In this document: piece after piece, positions 1-7,893 of the stretch
Numbering within the stretch: position 1 is the stretch's first letter
Layout of the letters: each line of letters starts with the position of its first letter
Assembly (NCBI GenBank): GCA_028283145.1
Contig: JAPYNY010000056.1
Span: forward strand, 1-60,774
Length of the DNA: 60,774 nucleotides
Origin: Candidatus Hopanoidivorans cymbastelae
GTDB lineage: Bacteria; Actinomycetota; Acidimicrobiia; Acidimicrobiales; Hopanoidiivorantaceae
Direction of reading: 5' to 3'
The notes under the pieces: generated by a model
Database searches by the model: none
What the model was told of the DNA's origin: nothing
What the model saw: only the letters and a program-made list of their open reading frames with translations
Program-made: the position numbers and the translations under genes

Positions 1-1
1 C

Positions 2-1690
2 ATCAACGTCCCGCAAACAGACGACAATGTGGCTGGCACCAACGACTACACCGGCACCACCTTTGACGTCACCTTCACCCGCGTCACAGGAGCCAACGCC
101 GGCTGCACCGAAACTGCCACATCCACAGCCACTATCGGCGACAACGGCCAATCCACCGCCACCACCATCACCCTGGTGGACCGGCCCACCGGCATCACCG
201 CACGCTGCCAATACGACGTAGCCTTCCCCACCACCCCCGGACTGGTGCTGCAAGCCGGTGCTACAGCTACGGTCAGTGCCACCTCTCTGGCTGCTTCGGC
301 TACTTACTTCGCGCCTACTTCCAGCTTCACCCCGACGATTACTGTCAACGTGCCGCAAACGCAGGACAACGCTCCTGGCACCAACGACTACACCGGCACC
401 ACCTTTGACGTCACCTTCACCCGCGTCACAGGAGCCAACGCAGGCTGCACCGAGACTGCCACAGCGACGGCCACCATCGGCGATGATGGCCAATCCACCG
501 CCACCGATGTCACCCTGGTGGATCGGCCCACCGGCATAACCGCTCGCTGCCAATATGACGTCATGTTCCCCACTTCGGTAGGCGATCTTACTTTGCAGAC
601 CAGTTCCCCTACCGTCAGCGCCACCGCTGCTGCTGCCATGGCCACTTACTTCACAGCCGATTCCAGTTTTTCACCCACCATCACTATTACGGTGCCTGAC
701 ATCCAAGACGACACTCCTGGAACAAACGATTATTCCGGAACTGAGTTTGACGTGACCTTCACCCGCGTCACCGGAGCCAACGCCGACTGCACCGAGACGG
801 CCACCTCCACGGCCACCATCGGCGATAACGGCCAATCCACCGCCACCACCATCACCCTAGTGGATCGACCTACGGGGGTTGCTACGCGGTGTGTGTATGA
901 TGTCGGGTTCCCCACGGTTGCGGGATTGGTGTTGCAAGCCGGCTCCACCGCTATGGTCAGCGCCACAGCCCTCGCAGCCGCAGCTACTTACTTCGCACCC
1001 GCCGCCAGCTTCACCCCGACGGTTACTATCGTGGTGCCACAGACGCAAGACAACACGCCGGGTGTGAATGATTATGCTGGCACCGAGTTCGAAGTGACCT
1101 TCACTCGTGTGTCGGGAGCCAACGCCGGCTGCACCGAGTCGGCCACCGCCACCGCTACCATCGCCAACGACGGCGGTTCTGTGGCCACCCCTGCTTCGTT
1201 GGTTGATCGGCCCACTGGGGTCACCGGCCGCTGCCGATATGACGTCAGGTTTCCAAGTTCCGCTGCAGGTCTGGTGTTGCAGGCTGGCTCCACCGCTGCT
1301 GTCAGCTCTACTGCTGCGACCGCCACCGCTGCTTACGTTGTGGCTGCCAGCAGCTTCACCCCGACGGTTGCGATCAATGTTCCGCAGACAGACGACAACA
1401 CTGCCGGCATCAACGACTACACGGGAACTGAGTTTGACGTGACCTTCACCCCCGTTGTAGGGGCTGACGCCGGCTGCACCCAAACCGCTACCGCAACTGT
1501 TACCATCGGCGACAACGGACAATCCACCGCCACCACCGTCACCCTGGTCGGTCGAGCTCGGGGCGCTGGTGCGGATTGCCGCTATGCGGTATCGTTCCCG
1601 GCCAGGGTGGGTTCTTTGAGCCTGCAGACAGGCGCCACCGCCGTGGTCGCTCCCGGCTCTGCCAGCGCTTCGGCAACTTATGCCGTTGTC
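2..1690 (+). repeat. Tandem 342-bp coding repeats (114-aa units)
   Basis: The Gly codon before the NDY motif falls at nt 35, 377, 719, 1061 and 1406. The spacing is exactly 342 bp three times and then 345 bp, one extra codon. Long stretches are identical at DNA level between units, for example around nt 36-75 and 378-417, which indicates recent duplication or gene conversion. Copy number may vary between strains. Confidence 0.9.
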
Positions 1691-3139
1691 GATGAGACTC
1701 CGCCAGACCCTCCAACGGAGCCACCGGAAGAACCAGACCCACAGCCTCAACCACCGCCAATGCAACAGCCGGCGCCGTTGGTGATGTTGCCGCCGGCTCC
1801 TGGGCCTGATATTGACCTGATTGTGAATGTACGACTCGCAGACTCGGTAAACCGAAACCTGTTCGGCACAGAGACGGTTGCGTTTGCGGTTGAGCCGCTG
1901 AACGGCACGCAGAACCCGGAGTGCACAGCCCGCACCGAGTTCGAAGCATCCGAGCCAGAACCTGCCGTGGTTACCCTGGTCAGAGTCCCCGAAGGCGCTT
2001 CGGATGCCTGCTCTTACCGTTTGGCCGCCCAGGCAGGGTCAGCTATTTTGATGCTGGCAGCAGGCGAAGAAGCTGTCAGGGAACTGGACGGCAGCAACGC
2101 CTCAGAATTCATTACGACTTTCAGATACAAACTCCAGCACACACCAGTGCGGGTAGCTGTGCAGACATCGGTGCCTGACGGCAGTTCGTTCGGATTTGGC
2201 GAGCTTTTCGAGGTGCACGTAAACGTGCCCGGCGTCTGCGGCGCAGACACGGCCTTGTTCGGCGGGGTGCCAGCCGCGGCAGGAGTGTCCTACGGGATCA
2301 AAGCCGCCCCAGGCACAAGCTACGCTATCGGCCCCGGCTCATTGACCCTCAACCCCGCCGCTTCCTACACCCTGCCGGCCTACGTGCTGGTTGAGGGAGA
2401 AAGGGTTGACTGCGTGGTGCGGGCAACTGAAATATCAGCCCCGCAAAGCTGCGTCGCCCTAGACGCCCGCCGAGACGAAACCGGCAAAGTGTTCACAGAA
2501 GCCGCCCGCGACGACACGACCAGCACAATCAGCGTGACGCTACGATACGACTGCACCCCACAACAACTGGCAATCAGCGGACTGCCGGGTTCTGTGCCCG
2601 GACAGGTGATTTTGCCGGCGGGCTGGGTAACGCTGCCGTTCAACGGACCCACCGGCACCACACCACAGGCCCACGCACAAGCCCTCAGCAATGCCATAAC
2701 CAGCCTATGGATCTGGGATGCTCAGGCACAAACTTGGGCTGGCTGGACAGTTCGCGGCGGCAACCAAGGACTTGACAGCCTCACCAACGGCGACATCATC
2801 ATGGCCTACTCACCCGTCCCACAAAGGGTAGCCTACACCCCGGCCACGTTGCTGAACCCGCCACAGCCAACCGGCACAATCACACTACCCACCCGATACT
2901 CACTGCAAATATACACCGGACAAACCCCGCGACTGATCACCGAACTGCTGCAGGGCCAAGCAGAGTTCATCCCCCTGATACTGCGCTGGAACGTCCAGAC
3001 CCAACAATGGAACTACAACCTCCCAGGCCGACAACCACTGGCATCAATAGACACCCCCTGGTTCGACACCATCAACCCCGGAGACACACTCCTCATCTAC
3101 AACACAAACCCAACACCCATCACCATACCCTGGCCATAA
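2..3139 (+). CDS. Giant tandem-repeat surface protein (3' part; 5' end outside the window)
   Basis: The frame is open from the first base, so the beginning of the gene is missing. The visible part has about five units of 114 residues. Each begins with a motif like NVPQTDDN..G.NDY.GT.F.V.F, has one Cys after GANAG and a second in RC.YDV, and is Thr/Ala-rich, suggesting an extracellular beta-sandwich with one disulfide per unit. A Pro-rich linker (about nt 1690-1790) follows, then a different C-terminal region. That region ends in two Trp-containing segments (W.WD.Q.Q.W...GD and RWN.Q.QQW...GD) that look like a degenerate duplication. No sortase motif, membrane segment or catalytic site is visible. 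The next two genes carry members of the same repeat family, so the three are probably one surface locus. The role is unknown; adhesion or stalk formation is an inference. Confidence 0.75.
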   Translation: MNVPQTDDNVAGTNDYTGTTFDVTFTRVTGANAGCTETATSTATIGDNGQSTATTITLVDRPTGITARCQYDVAFPTTPGLVLQAGATATVSATSLAASATYFAPTSSFTPTITVNVPQTQDNAPGTNDYTGTTFDVTFTRVTGANAGCTETATATATIGDDGQSTATDVTLVDRPTGITARCQYDVMFPTSVGDLTLQTSSPTVSATAAAAMATYFTADSSFSPTITITVPDIQDDTPGTNDYSGTEFDVTFTRVTGANADCTETATSTATIGDNGQSTATTITLVDRPTGVATRCVYDVGFPTVAGLVLQAGSTAMVSATALAAAATYFAPAASFTPTVTIVVPQTQDNTPGVNDYAGTEFEVTFTRVSGANAGCTESATATATIANDGGSVATPASLVDRPTGVTGRCRYDVRFPSSAAGLVLQAGSTAAVSSTAATATAAYVVAASSFTPTVAINVPQTDDNTAGINDYTGTEFDVTFTPVVGADAGCTQTATATVTIGDNGQSTATTVTLVGRARGAGADCRYAVSFPARVGSLSLQTGATAVVAPGSASASATYAVVDETPPDPPTEPPEEPDPQPQPPPMQQPAPLVMLPPAPGPDIDLIVNVRLADSVNRNLFGTETVAFAVEPLNGTQNPECTARTEFEASEPEPAVVTLVRVPEGASDACSYRLAAQAGSAILMLAAGEEAVRELDGSNASEFITTFRYKLQHTPVRVAVQTSVPDGSSFGFGELFEVHVNVPGVCGADTALFGGVPAAAGVSYGIKAAPGTSYAIGPGSLTLNPAASYTLPAYVLVEGERVDCVVRATEISAPQSCVALDARRDETGKVFTEAARDDTTSTISVTLRYDCTPQQLAISGLPGSVPGQVILPAGWVTLPFNGPTGTTPQAHAQALSNAITSLWIWDAQAQTWAGWTVRGGNQGLDSLTNGDIIMAYSPVPQRVAYTPATLLNPPQPTGTITLPTRYSLQIYTGQTPRLITELLQGQAEFIPLILRWNVQTQQWNYNLPGRQPLASIDTPWFDTINPGDTLLIYNTNPTPITIPWP

Positions 3140-3175
3140 CCCACAACCAGGCTGGGCTGCTGGCGAAGTGAACCT

Positions 3176-5836
3176 ATGAGACCAACAGCAGATGAATTGA
3201 CGCCAAGCAATACCGCCCCAAATTCTGCCCCGCAGGGATGGGGGCCGTATTGGTGGGGTATGCGTCAAAACAAGAAGCTGCTGCTATCCAGCCTCATTTT
3301 CATAGCTCTGATCCTAGGAGTTGTGTTGACAATCATAGCTCTGGGCGCAAAGGACGCAAACCAAGATGCAGCTTTCACTTTTGCTCCGGTTATCTCTATC
3401 ACGGTTCCCGATGTAGATGAAAATGAGGACGGAATCAATGACTACTTCGGACAAGAATTTGAAGTCAAATTCCGGCGGCTATTGGGTTCTGGCAACAAAT
3501 GCACCTCATCTGACTCAGCGAGGCTCGTTGTTGACCGTAGAGGTTCAGTAACACAAGCCAGGCCTTCTGTCAGGTTGATGCAACATTCTGTCGTAGCGGG
3601 TACAAGATGTGATTATTTTGCAGAGTTTCCAAGCTTGGTGGGGGTTCTTGGTTTGCAGTCCGGTGCCAATAGGCAGATTAATGCTGACTCTCCTGAGGCC
3701 GTAGCTGATTACAAACCGGCGATAGTCTTTGAACCGAAAGTAGTTATTATCGTTCCTGAAGCAGATGATGACGAGGACGGAATCAACGACTACTCCGGAC
3801 AGCAATTCAACATTGACTTTGTAGGGAGCGCTTCTCCTGATGCCGGGTGCCATTCCCGCTCTGCTCTGTTGGAAGTTGACGATGAGGGTTCGGTGTCCTT
3901 GGCTGAAAGCGAACTTCCCATCAGGTTGATTGATCGTCCATTTGGAACGGAAGAAAGATGCCAGTACCTAGTGCTATTATCCAATCCAGCAGGTGGTTTG
4001 GGCTTGTATCCTGGTTTTACACCAGGTATCAATGCCGGGACTCCAGTTGTTGCAGCTGCTTATGAACCGGTAACAACCTTCCAACCTATAGTCAGGGTCT
4101 CTGTTCCACAGGTGGATGATAACGGAGACGGAATCAACGACTACTCCGGAAAGCCATTGCTTATGCTTTTTGATCCCGTCTTGGATTTCCCAGATGGGTG
4201 CAATATTGAGATTGCGGTGCTTGAAGTTGATGATGCAGGTTCAGTCTCTATGAAATCTAGCTTCGCTTCCCGGCCGGTGGGCACACCCTTGTCTTTGGCA
4301 GTTGATGGTGAAGATGCAGTATTCCTAGCTACGGACAAGTCGGTCGCGAGCTTGATAGATCGTCCATTTGAAACTGCCACGAAATGCGAATATTCAGTGG
4401 AATTTGAAGATCCGAACGAAGTGCTGTTTGTGCCACCTGATACTTCACACAGGATAAACTCTGATGCGCCAGTGGTAAGGGCAGCTTTTCAGCCATTGCG
4501 AGCATCTGAGCCTCCTGTCACAACTACAACTACCACGATTGCGCCTTCAATTACCACAGCACCGCCGCCTGCAACCACCTCTACCGCACTATCTTCAAAC
4601 ACCACACCAGACAATGTTGACCAGGCAGGCACAACAGTTACTGTCCTTGGCCCTAGAGATTTGGTCGAAGAGCCAGGTTCTCTGCAGGATGCGCTAGACG
4701 TTTTTGGCAACAGGACTGGTATTGATATTCAGTATTATGGTGTCGGTGACTTCTTTGAGCAGATCACCGCTCAGGTCATAGCTGGTAATCCTCCTGATAT
4801 TGCGATGTTCGTAAATCCTCTTAGATTCGCTGACTTTGTAAGCGATGGGTATATCTTGCCGTTGCCTGATAATGTCAAGGCCACGGCTGAAGCCAACTGG
4901 TCAGCAGCTTGGAATGAATTGGGCTTTGTGGATGGTGTGCAGTATGCCGTGCCCACCAAGGCTGACATCAAATCATTAGTTTGGTATCAGCCAGCCCGTT
5001 TTGAAGCCAACGGCTATGAAGTCCCCCAAACCTGGGACGAATTCAAAGCCCTGGTTGATGAGATGATCGCCAACGGGGACACTCCTTTGTGTGTGGGCAT
5101 TGAGTCGGATTTTGCTACTGGCTGGGTGTTTACCGACTGGGTGGAAGACTTGATGCTGCGTTTCCACACCACCGACGACTATGACTCCTGGATAGCCGGC
5201 GACTTGGCTTTCAGTTCGCCTGAGGTGCGCCAAGCATGGAATGAGGTTCTAGACCTATGGAACACTGAAGGAGCAGTTTTTGCTGCTGAAGGCTCCATTG
5301 CTTCCACCCCGTTCTATGCCAATGCCGACCCGCTAATCAATGGAGATTGCTTCATGCACCGCCAAGCTTCCTTCTTCTCCGCCTCCATGCCAGTAGGCAC
5401 ACCATTTGCGGATGACTCAGAAAATGCAGTTGACGTGTTCTATTTTCCCTCCGTCAGAGGTGACCACCCAATCCTTATAGCCGGCACGATGGCAGCCGCC
5501 TTTGCCGACCGACCAGAGGTCTGGGCCGTGATGGAATACTTGGCCACATCTGAATACGCTTCCGAACGCCAAAAATCTCTAAAAGCCCGCACTGGCAACC
5601 AGATGTCAGGCTTCCTCTCGGCGGCTAAGAATCAAGATCTGAACTACTACTCCCCGCTGGAACGTTCAATCATAGAAATCCTTACTACAGCTGACGTAGC
5701 GCGTTTCGATGCTTCAGACTTGATGCCTCTGGATGTTAGTGCAGGCACCTTCTGGACGGAAGGAACAAGTGCAGTAAACGGTGATAGCTCTGTTGAAGAG
5801 GCGACCGCCGCCATTGACGCTTCTTGGCCCCGCTAA
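3176..5836 (+). CDS. Membrane-anchored repeat protein with C-terminal ABC-type solute-binding domain (three repeats)
   Basis: 886 aa. A short hydrophilic N-terminus is followed by a membrane segment at about residues 35-57 after QNKK, without a lipobox or cleavage site, so it reads as a signal anchor. Three 116-118-residue repeats follow, with DEDGINDYSG motifs at about residues 85, 201 and 319. They are related to the repeats of the preceding gene. A Thr/Pro-rich linker (about 445-478) leads to a family-1 extracellular solute-binding domain from about 483 to the end, with typical TVTVLG, NPPDI, WYQPARFEANGYEVPQTWDEF and WAVMEYLATSEYASE segments of carbohydrate-type binding proteins. No permease or ATPase gene is adjacent. 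Putting a binding protein on a stalk of surface repeats instead of a lipid anchor is unusual. The ligand cannot be deduced. Confidence 0.85.
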   Translation: MRPTADELTPSNTAPNSAPQGWGPYWWGMRQNKKLLLSSLIFIALILGVVLTIIALGAKDANQDAAFTFAPVISITVPDVDENEDGINDYFGQEFEVKFRRLLGSGNKCTSSDSARLVVDRRGSVTQARPSVRLMQHSVVAGTRCDYFAEFPSLVGVLGLQSGANRQINADSPEAVADYKPAIVFEPKVVIIVPEADDDEDGINDYSGQQFNIDFVGSASPDAGCHSRSALLEVDDEGSVSLAESELPIRLIDRPFGTEERCQYLVLLSNPAGGLGLYPGFTPGINAGTPVVAAAYEPVTTFQPIVRVSVPQVDDNGDGINDYSGKPLLMLFDPVLDFPDGCNIEIAVLEVDDAGSVSMKSSFASRPVGTPLSLAVDGEDAVFLATDKSVASLIDRPFETATKCEYSVEFEDPNEVLFVPPDTSHRINSDAPVVRAAFQPLRASEPPVTTTTTTIAPSITTAPPPATTSTALSSNTTPDNVDQAGTTVTVLGPRDLVEEPGSLQDALDVFGNRTGIDIQYYGVGDFFEQITAQVIAGNPPDIAMFVNPLRFADFVSDGYILPLPDNVKATAEANWSAAWNELGFVDGVQYAVPTKADIKSLVWYQPARFEANGYEVPQTWDEFKALVDEMIANGDTPLCVGIESDFATGWVFTDWVEDLMLRFHTTDDYDSWIAGDLAFSSPEVRQAWNEVLDLWNTEGAVFAAEGSIASTPFYANADPLINGDCFMHRQASFFSASMPVGTPFADDSENAVDVFYFPSVRGDHPILIAGTMAAAFADRPEVWAVMEYLATSEYASERQKSLKARTGNQMSGFLSAAKNQDLNYYSPLERSIIEILTTADVARFDASDLMPLDVSAGTFWTEGTSAVNGDSSVEEATAAIDASWPR

Positions 5837-5903
5837 CCACGTCTGTGACCCCACTAGTGCCATCTGATATATTTACGTTTAGGGGCAACTTCTTTTTATA
5901 TTC

Positions 5904-7742
5904 ATGGAACAAACATCAGACGAACTGACGTCAAACAATGCTGCTTCCCAAGATCGGGGCCGAAGATGGCGGGACATATTTCAAAACAAGAAGTTGCTGC
6001 CAATCGGCCTTATTGTCATGGCCTTGATTGCAGGAGTTGTGCTCATAGTCATAGCCTTGGATACAAACGAAGATTCAGATTCCACTTTTACTCCGGTCAT
6101 TACGCTTACGATTCCCGATGTGGATGAAGACGAAGATGGCATCAACGACTATTCCGGGCAAGAATTTGAGGTCAAATTCCAACGAGTGCCTGGCTCTAGT
6201 GACGAATGCACGTCATCTTACTCCACCAGACTTGTGGTGGATGACAGAGGTTCAGCGTCTCAGGCTGAGGGCAAGCCACCTGCCAGGTTGATCGATCGTC
6301 CATCTGGGGCCGACGCAAGTTGCGAATACTCGGTGGCATTTCAAGACTCGGCCAATGTGTTGAGCATGCCAGTCGATGCTTTGAGCAAAATAAGCGCCGA
6401 TGTTTCGGTGGTGCTGGCAGTTCTTCAACCGCTGCAAACATCTGAGCCTCCTGTCACAACCACCACTACGACTCCCTCTCCGCCATCTACCACCACTACA
6501 GTTCCAGAAGTTCCAGAAAAAGTCGACTTGGCGGGCACCACGGTTACTGTCTTAGGCGGTGAGATTTCAGACGAAGAGGCAGGTGCTTTACAGGATGCGC
6601 TAAACATTTTCGGAACTAGAACTGGCATCAAAATTGAATATGACGGCGCCTTTGACTTGTTTGACCGGGTCAATGACAAGGTTGTAAATGGAAATCCTCC
6701 TGACATCGTGCTTTTCACACAGCTAAGTCAGCTAGCTGGGTTTTTCCGAGACGGGCACCTCCTGCCACTGCCTGACAATGTCAAAGCCACGGCTGAAGCC
6801 AACTGGCCGGCAGCTTGGAATGAGTTCAGTGTCGTAGATGGCGAGCAGTATGCCGTGCCCGTCAAGGCTGAGATCAAATCATTAGTTTGGTATCAGCCCG
6901 CCCGTTTTGAAGCCAACGGCTATGAAGTCCCTCAAACCTGGGATGAATTCAAAGCCCTAGCAGATAAGATGATCGCCAACGGGGACACTCCCTTGTGTGT
7001 GGGTATTGAATCGAACGGCGCTACTGGCTGGGTTTTCACCGACTGGGTGGAAGACTTGATGCTGCGTTTCAATACAGCCGAGGACTATGACGCTTGGGCA
7101 GAGGGCGACCTAGCTTTCAGTTCACCTGAGGTGCGCCAAGCATGGAATGAGGTTCTAGACCTGTGGAATACCGGAGGAGCGGTTTTCGGCTCGGCGGACT
7201 CTATTGCTTACACTCCGTTCTATACTGGCGGTGTTTCGTTAGTCAACGGAGATTGTTTCATGCACCGCCAGGGTTCCTTCCTTCCCTTTTTCATGCCAGC
7301 GGACACACCATATGCAGATAACTCAGAAGGTGCGGTTGACGTGTTCTATTTCCCCTCTGTCAAAGGCGACCGGCCCGTGCTTGCAAACGGCTCCTTTGCA
7401 GCAGCTTTTTCTGACCGTCCTGAAGTTTGGGCCGTGATGGAATACTTGGCCACGTCCGAATACGCTTCTGAGCGCCAAAAAACTCAAAAAGCCCGCCTGA
7501 GCTGGCATTTTTCAGGCTTCCTCTCGGCGGCCCGCAATCAAAACCTTAGCTACTACACCCCGCTGGAGCAGTCGCTGCTGAAGATACTCATCACAGCTGA
7601 CGTTGTGCGCCTTGATGCCTCAGACTTGATGCCTGAAGAGGTTGGTTCAGGCTCTTTCTGGACTGAAGGCACCCGAGCAGTGGTGGGCATCGCTACCGTG
7701 GAAGAGGCAACCGCAGCCATTGACGCTTCCTGGCCCCGCTAG
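5904..7742 (+). CDS. Membrane-anchored repeat protein with C-terminal ABC-type solute-binding domain (one repeat)
   Basis: 612 aa; a tandem paralog of the preceding gene. Same layout: N-terminal tail, membrane segment at about residues 34-52 after FQNKK, a single repeat with DEDGINDYSG at about residue 79, a Thr-rich linker (about 181-205), then the solute-binding domain from about 208 to 612. The binding domains are nearly identical over long stretches (KSLVWYQPARFEANGYEVPQ is in both), while the repeat number differs (three against one). This fits duplication followed by loss or gain of stalk repeats. The ATG at 5904 gives an N-terminus matching the paralog (DELTSNNA against DELTPSNT). No strong Shine-Dalgarno sequence precedes it. 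No transporter partner is nearby. Confidence 0.85.
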   Translation: MEQTSDELTSNNAASQDRGRRWRDIFQNKKLLPIGLIVMALIAGVVLIVIALDTNEDSDSTFTPVITLTIPDVDEDEDGINDYSGQEFEVKFQRVPGSSDECTSSYSTRLVVDDRGSASQAEGKPPARLIDRPSGADASCEYSVAFQDSANVLSMPVDALSKISADVSVVLAVLQPLQTSEPPVTTTTTTPSPPSTTTTVPEVPEKVDLAGTTVTVLGGEISDEEAGALQDALNIFGTRTGIKIEYDGAFDLFDRVNDKVVNGNPPDIVLFTQLSQLAGFFRDGHLLPLPDNVKATAEANWPAAWNEFSVVDGEQYAVPVKAEIKSLVWYQPARFEANGYEVPQTWDEFKALADKMIANGDTPLCVGIESNGATGWVFTDWVEDLMLRFNTAEDYDAWAEGDLAFSSPEVRQAWNEVLDLWNTGGAVFGSADSIAYTPFYTGGVSLVNGDCFMHRQGSFLPFFMPADTPYADNSEGAVDVFYFPSVKGDRPVLANGSFAAAFSDRPEVWAVMEYLATSEYASERQKTQKARLSWHFSGFLSAARNQNLSYYTPLEQSLLKILITADVVRLDASDLMPEEVGSGSFWTEGTRAVVGIATVEEATAAIDASWPR

Positions 7743-7854
7743 CCAGTGCCTGCCTCGGCTGTTAGGCACCACCTCACTACGCCCCTGATACAACCCGCGC
7801 CGCGCCACCCGTCCACCACGACTGCGCACACGCCGCGGCCGCACACCAACGCAA

Positions 7855-7893
7855 CTCTAAAATCAGCCCACTCAGCTCTAAAATCAAATTTGA
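7855..7893 (+). promoter_or_regulatory. Duplicated CTCTAAAATCA element before aceE
   Basis: The 11-mer CTCTAAAATCA occurs at 7855 and again at 7876, 21 bp (two helical turns) apart, just before the aceE ATG at 7894. The second copy contains TAAAAT, a possible -10 box about 9 nt before the start codon, with no Shine-Dalgarno sequence. A leaderless or regulated promoter is possible. Inference only. Confidence 0.35.

Noticed and set aside
2..1690. CRISPR or satellite array for the 342-bp repeats
   Set aside because: The repeats are long, contiguous and in frame within one coding sequence, without spacers.
857..1765. Minus-strand 302-aa open frame across the surface repeats
   Set aside because: It mirrors the repetitive high-GC coding of the plus-strand gene, is Arg/Gly/Ser-rich without a recognisable domain, and has no promoter or ribosome site.
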